Shown here one piece after another: positions 33,745-43,200 of a DNA stretch of 64,000 nt; positions within the stretch are counted from its first letter, which is position 1, and each line of letters begins with the position of its first letter. The stretch is from NCBI GenBank assembly GCA_903847975.1, contig CAINFC010000080.1, forward strand, positions 38,914-102,913, in the 5' to 3' direction. This stretch comes from an uncultured Acidobacteriota bacterium (GTDB lineage: Bacteria > Acidobacteriota > UBA6911 > CAINFC01). The notes beneath the pieces were generated by a model. The model was not told where the DNA came from, made no database searches, and was given only the letters and a program-made list of their open reading frames with translations. A program made the position numbers and the translations under genes.

Positions 33745-36516
33745 ATGTCTAAACCGGTCATTGCGGTACTGGGGATTGTTTTAATGTGCGCTCTGGCAGC
33801 GCCTGCTTTTGGCCAGGAAAAGGAAGAGAAGCTTACCCACCAGAGGGGCTCCATCTCCGGCACGGTCCAGGATGGAACCGGCGGGCGTTTGCCCGGGGTC
33901 CAGCTCGACCTGAAAGGGCTGGGAGCGGGAACGGTGACCGACGAAAAAGGATCCTTTTCCTTCCCGGAAGTTCCAGTAGGAAACCACGTGCTGGTTGTTT
34001 CCTTTTCCGGGTTTACCACCAAAGAGATGCCGGTCGTAGTCCAGAACGGACGGGATTCCAACCTGCCGATCACTCTGGAGCTGGCCTCCCAGGAGTTCAG
34101 CGTTTCGGTAACCCAGACTCTGCCCCAGCTGATGAGCGCCTCGGAAAGCATCGGGGTGGTGCAGGTGGTTCCGGAGCAGATGGCCACCCTGCCGAGCCTG
34201 GGCGAAAAGGATATTTTCCGCTCCCTGCAGCTGATGCCAGGCATCAGCGCCACCAATGAAAGCTCCTCCGGGCTGTATGTCCGCGGAGGGACACCCGACC
34301 AGAACCTGATCCTTTTCGACGGCTACACGGTTTACGCCGTAGATCATTTCTTTGGCATTTTCAGCGCCTTCAACGCCAACGCCGTGGATAACGTGAGCAT
34401 GTACAAGGGGGGATTCGAGTCCAAGTACGGCGGGCGCCTTTCCAGCGTCGTAGAGATGACCGGCAAGGGGAACGACCGGGACCGAATGGCTTTTGGCGGC
34501 GGCATCGGCCTGATGAGCTACAACGCCTACATGAACGGGCCCCTGAAAAAATGGGGATCCTATATGTTCGCCGGCCGGCGCTCCTTTCAGAGCCCGCTGA
34601 GCAACAAGATTCGCGACAACTACAGCGACTCCAGCGCCGGTCCGGGAGGCGCGGGAGGGCGGAACTTCAACGAGTTCACCTCCCAGCCGAAAAGCTGGTT
34701 CTACGACCTGAACGGCAGGATCTCCCTGACCCCCGGTTCGTCCGACAAGGTAGTCCTTAGCTTTTTCAACGGGATCGATGACTTCGACAACTCGCGGGAC
34801 ATCAGCCGGGAAATGCCCAGCAACTCCAACCTGCAGGTGACCGGCAGCATCAAAAACATTTCCCAGTGGGGGAATTCGGCCGCCAGCCTGAGCTGGCACC
34901 GGGACTGGGCTTCGCGTTTTTCGTCGGATATCGTGCTTTCCGCCTCGCGCTACTTCAAAAACAACGAGCGGGGCTCGGAAATGGAAACGCGTTATGTCAG
35001 CTCCGGATCGCTCTACAGCAAGACCTCACGCAGCACCACCGAGCGGAACCGGGTCTACGACACTTCCATCCGCTGGCATAACCTGCTGATCCCGTCCTCG
35101 CAGCATACGCTGGAATTCGGGGCCGACCTTTTGCGCAACACCACACGCTACGATTTCAATTTCGAGCAGGATACCGCCTCCATCACCCGCAAGAGCCAGG
35201 GGGATCAGCTGGCTGTTTTTCTGCAGGACCGCTGGATGCTTCACAAGCGGGTGGAGTTGACTCCCGGAATTCGCGGCACCTACTACAACCGGACCAAGGA
35301 TTACTACTGGGAGCCGAGATTATCCACCATTGTTCATATCACCGATAAGTTCCGGCTAAAGGCGGCCGGCGGGCAGTATTACCAGTTTGTGCGCAACCTG
35401 ATGCGGGAAGATCCGATGCAGGGGGACCAGGATTTCTGGACCTTGTCCGACGGCAGCGTGGTGCCGATTGGCGAAGCCAAGCATTATATTCTGGGCGCCA
35501 GCTTTGAAACCAAAAAATACCTGTTCGACGTCGAAGCCTACCGCAAGGATATCGGCGGCCTGACGGAATTTGCCTCCATGCGCCTGGGACGGTTTCGTCC
35601 GCCTCCAACCCCCGGCACCGCGCCTCCGCGCCCCGATTTTACGCAGCTGTTTTTCAAGGGTACCGGCCGGGCGGACGGCGTGGAGCTCCTGGCCCAGAAG
35701 AAATTCGGAACCAACACCGGCTGGATCACCTACACCTACGGCAAAGTCCGTTACACCGTGCCGGACCTGGCATCCAAGGCTTACCCGGCCTCCCACGATT
35801 CCACCCATGAGGTGAAGATCATCGACAGTCATTCCTGGCGCAACCTGGTTTTTTCCGGGAGCTGGGTGTTTGCCACCGGAAAGCCCTTTACCGAACCGAC
35901 GGGGATTGAAGAGATCACCATGCCCAACGGGCGGGTGGTCAGCTTTCCCACATTCGGCGACAAAAATGGCGCGCGGCTGCCGGATTACCAGCGCCTGGAC
36001 CTTGCGGCCACATGGAATTTCTATACCGGGGAGACCAATGCCGCCCGGCTGGGCTTCTCCATTTTCAATGCCTACAACCACGCCAACGTCTGGAGAAGGG
36101 AATACGATTCCATCGGGACGGAACTGCTTCCCACCGATATTCAGTACCTCGGCTGGACCATCAGCGCTTTCCTGAGCGCCGACTTCGGCATGCCCAGCTA
36201 CACGGCGCGCGGTGGCGGGCCGGCCTGGTGGAGCAAGGAGGATGCGGCGGATAAAAACAAGCAGAAGCTGGCCAGCCGGCTGGATGAGGTGTTCGATTTT
36301 TACGGTACGGTGGTGGAAACCAAGCCGGGCAGCATGACCATACAGACCAAGAAAGGCACCCAGGAGTTTCTCACCTCAGCGACCACTCTGAAAGGGGAGC
36401 CGGAATACGAAAACGGCGCATTCGTCCACGTTTATTACCAGCGTAAAGGTACCAATAACCTGATCTCGCAGATATTCCGCAAGGTCGACAAATCGCATCC
36501 GGACAAGAAGTCCTGA
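33745..36516 (+). CDS. TonB-dependent receptor with CarboxypepD_reg-like domain
   Basis: A 923-aa outer-membrane transporter. Signal peptide (residues 1-23, ending AFGQ). Immunoglobulin-like regulatory domain 'GSISGTVQDGTGGRLPGVQLDL' to about 110. Plug domain (about 120-235) with 'SGLYVRGGTPDQNLILFDGYTVY'. Then a 22-strand-type barrel rich in aromatic strand ends. The usual C-terminal aromatic is absent: after the last strands there is a tail of about 90 residues ('EEVFDFYGTVVETKPGS' type) that may form a separate small domain. GGAAGG precedes the ATG. The ligand is unknown; the neighbouring Gfo/Idh/MocA and ThuA-like genes hint at carbohydrate. Confidence 0.92.
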   Translation: MSKPVIAVLGIVLMCALAAPAFGQEKEEKLTHQRGSISGTVQDGTGGRLPGVQLDLKGLGAGTVTDEKGSFSFPEVPVGNHVLVVSFSGFTTKEMPVVVQNGRDSNLPITLELASQEFSVSVTQTLPQLMSASESIGVVQVVPEQMATLPSLGEKDIFRSLQLMPGISATNESSSGLYVRGGTPDQNLILFDGYTVYAVDHFFGIFSAFNANAVDNVSMYKGGFESKYGGRLSSVVEMTGKGNDRDRMAFGGGIGLMSYNAYMNGPLKKWGSYMFAGRRSFQSPLSNKIRDNYSDSSAGPGGAGGRNFNEFTSQPKSWFYDLNGRISLTPGSSDKVVLSFFNGIDDFDNSRDISREMPSNSNLQVTGSIKNISQWGNSAASLSWHRDWASRFSSDIVLSASRYFKNNERGSEMETRYVSSGSLYSKTSRSTTERNRVYDTSIRWHNLLIPSSQHTLEFGADLLRNTTRYDFNFEQDTASITRKSQGDQLAVFLQDRWMLHKRVELTPGIRGTYYNRTKDYYWEPRLSTIVHITDKFRLKAAGGQYYQFVRNLMREDPMQGDQDFWTLSDGSVVPIGEAKHYILGASFETKKYLFDVEAYRKDIGGLTEFASMRLGRFRPPPTPGTAPPRPDFTQLFFKGTGRADGVELLAQKKFGTNTGWITYTYGKVRYTVPDLASKAYPASHDSTHEVKIIDSHSWRNLVFSGSWVFATGKPFTEPTGIEEITMPNGRVVSFPTFGDKNGARLPDYQRLDLAATWNFYTGETNAARLGFSIFNAYNHANVWRREYDSIGTELLPTDIQYLGWTISAFLSADFGMPSYTARGGGPAWWSKEDAADKNKQKLASRLDEVFDFYGTVVETKPGSMTIQTKKGTQEFLTSATTLKGEPEYENGAFVHVYYQRKGTNNLISQIFRKVDKSHPDKKS

Positions 36517-36521
36517 TTCCT

Positions 36522-36557
36522 CCCGTCTTCCTGTGAAAAAATCACAGGAAGATCGGG
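36522..36557. terminator. bidirectional terminator-like hairpin (element C4)
   Basis: Perfect arms CTTCCTGTGA (36527-36536) and TCACAGGAAG (36542-36551) around an A5 loop, with outer CCCG/CGGG pairing. It begins 6 nt after the TonB receptor stop and ends 42 nt before the stop of the opposing oxidoreductase gene, so it can serve both. The hairpin core is shared with the C elements. Confidence 0.75.
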
Positions 36558-36598
36558 AAGGTCGCAAAGGACATCGGAAGAGCCTGAACTGCGTTTTC

Positions 36599-37999
36599 TC
36601 AGTATTCCCTTTTGGTGTTGATGCCCGGCTGCGGGACGGGGTACTTCCCATCCGCTCCGGCACGAAGCGGGGCGGGCCCGTCCATGGTCAGCTTGTCTAC
36701 TTCCGGAGCGAATTCGTGCTCGCACTGCATCATCTGATCGAAGGTGACAATCTGCCCGGTGTGGGCTGACATCCGGCCCATGGAGGCCACCAAGCTGGCT
36801 TCCGCTCCGCGCTTGACCTCGTTGTAGGGCTTGTTCTGCCGGATGGCATCGATCAGGTCGTCCCACTCCAGCTGATAGGGGCTGGGCTCCGGCGAGGGAA
36901 CGGCCCATAGCAGATTTTTATCGTTCGGATCCACCTGTTCTCCCTGCTTCAGGATTCTCGGGATATTCTGTCCCTTGTAGATTCGGACGCGTCCCGGATG
37001 GTGCGAAAGCGTGGTGATGACCGCCGAGCCTTTGGACCCGTGGGCATAGCTGGCAAATTCGCTGTGGCAGCCGGGGACATTGCGTCCGCTGTAATAGAGT
37101 CGGGTCCCGTCCGGGAAGGTGTACTCTACCGAGTAGGTGTCGAAATTCTGGTCCACGTAATCGCCCCGGTAATGCCGGCCGCCGATGGCATGGGCTTCCA
37201 CCGGCCAGGCGCCTTTCATCCAGGAGCATTCGTCGATCTGGTGAATGTAATAATCGCTGAACACCCCGCCGCTGGCCCATAGAAAGGAATGAAATTTCTG
37301 TACCTGGTAAAGGAGCTCGGTAATTCCTTCCGGCTTGGGCCCCACGGCTCCTCCCAGGCCTGCCATGCGGTAGGCCCGCAAAGCCAGGATGTCGCCGATC
37401 TGGCCGGACCGGATCCTTTCATAGAGCTCCTGGCGCCCGCGGCAGTGCCGGACCATCAGCCCGACGCCGACTTTCAGGTTTTTCTGAATCGAAAGCTCCC
37501 CCAGCTGGAGCATGCGCCGGGTCGTGGGTCCGTCCACAGTAACCGGCTTTTCCATGAAGGTGTGCAGTCCCTTTTCGATGGCGTAGCGGAAGTGCACCCA
37601 GCGGAAGGCCGGCGGGGTTCCCAGGATGACCACGTCTCCCGGCTTCAGGCAGTCCATCGCCTTGCGGTACCCGTCAAAGCCGATAAAACGCCGGTCCTCG
37701 GGAACATCCACCTGGTCGGCAAACTGCTTCTTCAGCTTGTCGTAGTTGTCGCTGAGCTTTTTAGGAAAGACATCCGCCATGGCGACCAGCCGGATCGGTC
37801 CGTTCTTGACCGACAGGGCGTTGGCCGCGGCTCCCGTGCCCCTGCCGCCACTGCCGACCAGGGCTACCTGAAGGGTGTTGTTCTCTGCGGCAAAGACGTG
37901 GGGGATCGTGACGCCGGCCAGGGCCGAGCTGCCGGCAGCCCTTCCGGCATGGCTGAGAAACTGCCGGCGGGATGTCTCGTTGGGGGTGACTTCTTTCAT
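36599..37999 (-). CDS. Tat-exported Gfo/Idh/MocA family oxidoreductase
   Basis: A 466-aa protein starting MKEVTPNETSRRQFLSHAG at 37999, chosen because AAGGAGG lies 9 nt upstream; the open frame extends 54 codons further into a repeat element and is not coding there. Twin-arginine signal SRRQFL (10-15). Rossmann motif 'VALVGSGGRGTGAA', EKP motif 'MEKPVTVDG', and the substrate-site region 'GGVFSDYYIHQIDECSW'. Likely periplasmic and NAD(P)-dependent, acting on a sugar derivative. It lies downstream of, and on the same strand as, a ThuA-like gene, with repeat A2 between them. Confidence 0.92.
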   Translation of the reverse strand: MKEVTPNETSRRQFLSHAGRAAGSSALAGVTIPHVFAAENNTLQVALVGSGGRGTGAAANALSVKNGPIRLVAMADVFPKKLSDNYDKLKKQFADQVDVPEDRRFIGFDGYRKAMDCLKPGDVVILGTPPAFRWVHFRYAIEKGLHTFMEKPVTVDGPTTRRMLQLGELSIQKNLKVGVGLMVRHCRGRQELYERIRSGQIGDILALRAYRMAGLGGAVGPKPEGITELLYQVQKFHSFLWASGGVFSDYYIHQIDECSWMKGAWPVEAHAIGGRHYRGDYVDQNFDTYSVEYTFPDGTRLYYSGRNVPGCHSEFASYAHGSKGSAVITTLSHHPGRVRIYKGQNIPRILKQGEQVDPNDKNLLWAVPSPEPSPYQLEWDDLIDAIRQNKPYNEVKRGAEASLVASMGRMSAHTGQIVTFDQMMQCEHEFAPEVDKLTMDGPAPLRAGADGKYPVPQPGINTKREY

Positions 38000-38036
38000 G
38001 AAAAATTTCCTCCTTGGGTAATTCTGCTTTTTATGA

Positions 38037-38310
38037 TCGATGAAGGAGCAAAAAGTACCGGGAACCCCATAGGTGTTCCGGAACACAGCCCGGGGTTGCG
38101 CCGCAGGCGCTACCCCGGGCAAGCGGATTATCTCACAACCAGCCCTGTAATGGCTGCGCAAATACCTGCCATTGCTGGATTTAGCGCAACCCTTTCAGGG
38201 TTGTCTCCTCCGAACCTTCCTACCCAGGGTAGGCGCGAAGCGCGCCAACCCTGGGCTGCGATCCGAAGCCCTTGCAGGGCTTTCGCGACTTCTTGCACCT
38301 TCATCATGAT
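38037..38310 (-). repeat. modular hairpin element A2
   Basis: Inverted copy of the A1/A3 structure. Ends: GATGAAGGAGCAAAAAGT at the left (38038 onward) and, on the opposite strand, GATGAAGGTGCAAGAAGT at the right (near 38305). Hairpins: GGAACCCC/GGTGTTCC, CCCGGGGT...ACCCCGGG, CAGCCCT/AATGGCTG, CAACCCT/AGGGTTG, CCCAGGGT/ACCCTGGG and GAAGCCC/GGGCTTT. It fills most of the 336-bp gap between the ThuA-like and oxidoreductase genes; no gene is seen there. Confidence 0.85.
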
Positions 38311-38335
38311 TGAGCTCGATGGTCGAAAGACAAAC

Positions 38336-39376
38336 TTACTTCCCGGCGTGATCGGATGGCTTTTTTCCCCGCAGGAAGGTTCCAAAGCCGAAAGAGGAGG
38401 GCCGGTAGTCTCCGACCAGGCCTACGTCGGCGCGCTCCGGGATGCGCTTCTCCATGCCCAGGCACCAGTAGGCGGCGTTGACCACCACCCGGCGCAGCCC
38501 CTCGCTCAGCAGGTCGTTGGCGGCTCCCATGGTGCAGGCGAAAACGCGCCCGGTTTTTCCCGCGGACCCTTCGTAGGTTCGGGTCCAGGCGACCGGCATC
38601 ATCGGGTTGTTCTTCGGCCCCTCCAGGGGCTTGTCGTCGGGTCGCATACCCTGCAGAACCTGTCCCAGCAGCAGCGGGCGGCAGGAGTCGGGAAGAGGCA
38701 GCCGCACGGTATAGACATCGGAAGGCCCCCAGATATCTTCGCATCCCTGCAGAATCGGATGGCTCTCCTCGCCTGCCACCGGAATGGCCCGGGTGCTCTC
38801 CCTGGCGTGGGATCCATGGTGGTTGATCCATTTTTCGCCGAGAATTCGCCGGCCGAATCCCCCCTCCCAGCCCGCTTCCTTGCTGCTGTTGGAATACCTC
38901 GAATAGGTTTTCCCTTCCGGAATCTGGAAGGCGTGCGTCGCGGTTCGCAGCCCGAGCACCGGCTTCCCGGCATTCAGGTAGTCGTCGAACGGGCGCATCT
39001 GGTCGTCGGGCAGATCGCGGAACCGGAGCAGCACGATGGCCAGGTCCGCCGAGTTCAAGGCTTCCATGCCGGGGATGTTGGTGCGAAGGTCGGGGGCGAT
39101 CTCACCGCTGCGGGGATCGACGGAAAAAAGCACCGTACACCGGAATCCGTGGCGCAAAGCCAGGATCTTGCCAAGCTGGGGCAGGCCCTCCTCGGAGCGG
39201 TACTCCTCGTCGCCGGAAATCAGGACAATGTGCTTCCCCTTGCCCGGACCTTCGCGCCCCTCGTAGGTCACCCAGGGGCCCTCTGCGGCAAAGCAGACGC
39301 CTGCCTGTCCGCCGGCGGCTCCCCAGGCGAAAAGGAAACTGAAAAGGAAAAGCGACTGCGACCTGCTGGTCCTCAT
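38336..39376 (-). CDS. exported ThuA-like protein
   Basis: A 346-aa protein with a signal peptide (FLFSFLFAWGAAGGQAGVCFA). The body is a ThuA (trehalose-utilisation-like) domain with a flavodoxin/glutamine-amidotransferase-type fold: 'KHIVLISGDEEYRSEEGLPQLGK' region, 'ADLAIVLLRFRDLPDDQM', and the family end pattern 'GRVFACTMGAANDLLSEGLRRVVVNAAYW'. ThuA proteins accompany secreted Gfo/Idh/MocA oxidoreductases in many Planctomycetota and Acidobacteriota, as here. No enzymatic activity is established for the family. AAAGGAGG precedes the ATG. Confidence 0.88.
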   Translation of the reverse strand: MRTSRSQSLFLFSFLFAWGAAGGQAGVCFAAEGPWVTYEGREGPGKGKHIVLISGDEEYRSEEGLPQLGKILALRHGFRCTVLFSVDPRSGEIAPDLRTNIPGMEALNSADLAIVLLRFRDLPDDQMRPFDDYLNAGKPVLGLRTATHAFQIPEGKTYSRYSNSSKEAGWEGGFGRRILGEKWINHHGSHARESTRAIPVAGEESHPILQGCEDIWGPSDVYTVRLPLPDSCRPLLLGQVLQGMRPDDKPLEGPKNNPMMPVAWTRTYEGSAGKTGRVFACTMGAANDLLSEGLRRVVVNAAYWCLGMEKRIPERADVGLVGDYRPSSFGFGTFLRGKKPSDHAGK

Positions 39377-39403
39377 TGTAAGGCCCTCCTTTCTGTGTGG
39401 ACT

Positions 39404-39468
39404 ATTATTTTCGTGAAACGGTCCGAAGTCAAGACCATTTGTACGGGTTTCGAAGGATGTGCTATTCT
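39404..39468. promoter_or_regulatory. back-to-back promoters of ThuA and DUF4870 genes
   Basis: Minus strand: TTGACT (39432-39427), 17 nt, AATAAT (39409-39404), for the ThuA-like gene. Plus strand: TTGTAC (39439-39444), 18 nt, TATTCT (39463-39468), for the DUF4870-yidD-tamB operon. The two -35 boxes are only 6 nt apart, so the polymerases would compete. Confidence 0.5.
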
Positions 39469-39543
39469 ATTATTCATCCGTAAAAAGAAGCGTGTTTCGT
39501 TCACTCTGATTCGAAAAGCAAAGCAAGTAAGGAAGAAAAATCC

Positions 39544-39891
39544 ATGCAAGATCCATCGCTTCCCTCTTCCGGCAGCCGGAATGTTCCGATGCTGGTGCTC
39601 AGCTATCTCGGTATACTTGCCCTGATCCCCCTGCTGGTGGAAACCAATGACGCCGATGTTCAGCGGCATGCCAAGAACGGAATCTGCCTGATGGCTGCGG
39701 AAATCATCGTGGTGATCGCCGTGATGATTGTTTCCCAGGTTCCGCTGATCGGCTGGCTGATCGGCTGCGGCGTGTTCCCTTTTCTGGGATTGGGTTTTCT
39801 GGCTTTGGCCCTGATCGCCATTATCAAGGCCCTGAAAGGGGAAATGCTGCGCATCCCCATTGTCACGGAAATGTCGGAAGGATGGCGCTGA
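39544..39891 (+). CDS. DUF4870 / Tic20-like membrane protein
   Basis: A 115-aa protein with three or four membrane helices. The order 'PMLVLSYLGILALIPLL', 'VQRHAKNGICLMAAEIIVVI', 'IPLIGWLIG'-like 'VPLIGWLIGCG', 'IIKALKGEMLRIPIV' matches the DUF4870 family, whose members have a conserved His in 'RHAKNG'. AAGGAAG lies 8 nt before the ATG. Function unknown in bacteria. It overlaps yidD by 10 nt and leads an envelope-biogenesis operon. Confidence 0.85.
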   Translation: MQDPSLPSSGSRNVPMLVLSYLGILALIPLLVETNDADVQRHAKNGICLMAAEIIVVIAVMIVSQVPLIGWLIGCGVFPFLGLGFLALALIAIIKALKGEMLRIPIVTEMSEGWR

Positions 39892-40205
39892 CGCGTTTTC
39901 CATGCCCCGGGGGAACGGTATTGGCGCGGCTTTTCCTTCCGGGAATTCTCCTGGCGCTGGTCCTGTTCCCGGAAGGATTGCTCCGTTCCGAACTGTGGAT
40001 GGTGCGCCAGTACCAGAAATTTTTATCCCCGGGGATGGAGGCTTTTGCTCACTGCCGGTTCCGGCCGACCTGCTCCCAGTACGCGCTTCAGGTGCTGGAG
40101 AGCGACGGCTTCTGGAAAGGAAACCTGCGCCTCGGGTGGCGGCTGATGCTTTGCAGCCCGATCGGCTACGCCTGGGACCGCATCGCCCGGTCCGGACAAC
40201 CCTAG
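39882..40205 (+). CDS. yidD: membrane protein insertion efficiency factor YidD
   Basis: A 107-aa protein with the invariant YidD core 'QYQKFLSPGM' and 'CRFRPTCSQYALQVLE', and the ending 'GYAWDRIARSGQP' comparable to the G..DPV end. It is longer than usual because of an extra hydrophobic N-terminus (PGGTVLARLFLPGILLALVLF). YidD sits at the inner face of the membrane and assists YidC. Here it is not next to rnpA/yidC but between a DUF4870 gene and a tamB-like gene. The start overlaps the upstream stop region (ATGGCGCTGA). Confidence 0.93.
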   Translation: MALTRFPCPGGTVLARLFLPGILLALVLFPEGLLRSELWMVRQYQKFLSPGMEAFAHCRFRPTCSQYALQVLESDGFWKGNLRLGWRLMLCSPIGYAWDRIARSGQP

Positions 40206-40206
40206 A

Positions 40207-43200
40207 ATGACTTTGACGGAACCTGAATCCGCCCCCCCCACAGAAGTAAGCCGGCCGGCTGGCGGCCGTCGCAAAAGGCGCCGCGGGTGGCTGTGGACCG
40301 GTACGGTTTTTCTTTGGGGCCTGGCCTCCTTTCTGTTTGCCTATCGCTACCTGCAGAGCGAGCTGTTCCAGCGGAACCTGCGGGACTGGGTGCTCCCCTA
40401 TCTTTCCCAAGCCCTATCGGCCGACATTCGCTGCGATCGCATGCAGATCGACCTTTTCGCCGGACGGGCTGCGGTCTACGGACTGACCCTGTCCAAAAAG
40501 GGAGCAGAAGTTCCTCCCTTCCTGGAAATTCAAAAAGTGGATGCCCGGTTTCAGTGGGGCATCTCCTGGGGCAAGGGCCGCTTTGCTCTGGGCGCGGTGC
40601 GGGTCGAGCGCCCCGTTCTTCGGCTGCATCTCCTCGGTCCGGAGAAGGACAACCTGCCGCGCTCCTCCGCCCCCCGCGGCAAGGGGCGCCTGGTGGAAAC
40701 CATTTTTCGGGCCTCCTTTCAGCAGGCGGAAATTTACGGCGGAGTGGTGGAGCTGCGCGAGTGGCGCCTGCCCATCGAAATGGCGCTGCACGATCTGCAG
40801 CTCGACCTGGACCTGCAGCAGCAGGGCCTTTACCTCGGTAGCCTTCGCTTTTCCCGGGGATCCATGCAGGCCGGCCGCTGGAAAGGCGAGGATCTGGGGC
40901 TGGAAAGCAAAATTGAATTTGTTCCGCAGGGAGTGCGCTTCCGGGAGGCAACCGTGCGGTACGGCCCCTCCGAAGTCCGCTTTTCCGGGCAGCTGGAAAA
41001 CCTGTATGCTCCCGAGCTCGACCTGACATTCGAAGCCCTGGCCGGCATGGAGCAGATCCAGGACTCCTTTCGGCTGAACCCCCTCTTCTCCGGCCCCGTA
41101 AAAGCCGAGGGGAGGCTTCTGCTGCAGAACGGCCTCTTCGAGACCCGCGGCCGGTTTTCCAGCCCCGAGATCCGCTTCCAGGGGCTTACCGCCCTGGAGG
41201 CCGAAGGGGAGTTTGCGCTGACCCGCAGCCGCCTTTCTCTCCAGGCCATTCAGACCCGCATCCTGGGCGGAAAGGCCCGGGGGCAGTTTGTTTATGACTG
41301 GGGGAATGAAAAGCCGCTCGGCAGGGGAGAGTTCCAGGCGGAATCCGTTTCCATGCAGAAGTCGCTGCAGGACCTGCTCCGCATGAAATGGCCTTCCCTT
41401 TCGCGGGCGGACGGCGACCTGAGCTTTGGCTGGGACGGGGACGCCGCCGACTGGCGCATGGATGCCCGGGTTCAGCTGAAAGCACCGGGCGGGTCCGAAA
41501 ACCGCACGGAGCCGACGGAGCCGGAGCCGCGGCTGGACCCTTCCGGGGCCATCGACTTTACTTTCCAACGCGGACAGGTCCAGATCAGCCGGCTGGATCT
41601 TACCTTTCCGCGGGGGTCCCGGGCCAAGGCCGACGGATTCATCGGCATCCGCCAGCCCTCCTCCCTGACGGTCGACTTTCTTTCCCCGCTGCTGGCGGAG
41701 AGCCTGCAGCTCATCCGCCAGCTCTCCGGAAAAGGGGACCTGCTTTCCAATACCGCCTGGATGCCGGCCGGCATCCGCGAGATGCGGTTTCAGGGACGAA
41801 TGTCCGGCATGGTGAGCAATCCGGAAGTTGAGGGGACGCTGGAAATCGCACAGCCCCACTGGGCCTATTCCTCGTGGGATTCCTTCCGCGCCCTGGTCCG
41901 CCGCACGCCGCAGAGGCTGAACCTCGATTCCATGCTGCTTTCGGGGCCGGCCGGGCAGATCCTGGCCTCCCTGGCGATTCCCCCGCCATCGACGGATGGT
42001 TCTGTCTGGCAACTGCAGGGAAGTGCCGGCGGGTTGCGCCTGGAATCCCTGATCCGCAGGCCCGGGGACGCGGGACTGCTGCTCGGGCAGCTGGATTCCT
42101 CCTTCCTGCTGCAGGGAGGGGACGGGTTCCTGCGGGGCAGCGCCCAAGCCACCCTTTCGGATGTTTCCGCCATCGGCATCCCGCTGGGATCGCTCGAATC
42201 CACCGTGCGGCTGGAAAACTCCCGGGTGAGCCTAGACCTCCAATCCCGGTCGCAGCAGGACTCCTTCCTGGAAATGCACGGCTTCTACGACACGGATACC
42301 GCGGCTTTCGCCGGGAAAGGGGAAGCCCGCTCCCTGCCGCTCCGGCAGATCTCCTACCTGGCCGACTGGAAGGAGCGCCTGGACGGCCGGCTGGATCTTT
42401 CCTTCGAAGGGGAAGGAGACATTACACGCCCCCGGCTGCAGGGGCAGATCCGCAGCCCGGCGGTGATGATGATCGGACAGGCCCTTCAGTCCCTGGAAAG
42501 CCGATGGTCCTGGTCGGGGAAGGAAGTGCGCTGGGGCGGCACCGGCCGTCTGCCGGCGGGAAAGCTGGGCTGGGATTCCTCCATCCGCTGGGATGGCGCG
42601 GAACCGCTCTGGAGCGCCGAGGTGCAGGTGGATCATTTCGACCTGCTGCAGGTGATGCCGGACTCCGCCCGGGAATCGGCTTCCCAGTGGAGCTCGCAGG
42701 CCGCCGGCCGGATTTCCGTCTCCGGGCCGTTTCTGCAGCCGGCACGCTGGTCGCTGGAGGCGCTCTTTCCCGGCTTCGATCTGACGTTCAACACACTGAG
42801 CTTCCAGGCGCAGCAGCCGCTCAAAGCCAGATATGCCGGGGGGCGCCTGGAAATCGAAAAGACCGGTTTTTCAACCAAAGCGGGGCAGCTGGCGCTTTCC
42901 GGATCGGTGGACACCGCGAGCAGCGCTCCCCTGAACCTGCGCATCTCCTCGCAGCTGGACCTGCAGGCCTTCGAATCCTGGATGGGCGGCGCGGCCCTGA
43001 AAGGAAAATCGAACCTGGAAATTGCCGTGCAGGGGACGCCGCAGTCTCCGCGCCTGCGGGGAACCTGCCGCCTGGAGAATGTCAGCCTCAATGCCCCGGG
43101 CCTCGATTATTCCATCGACAACCTCAGCGGGGACCTGTTTTTCGACGGCAACTCCCTGCGGGCCTCCAATGTGAAAGGCGCGTTTGCCGGGGGCACCCTG

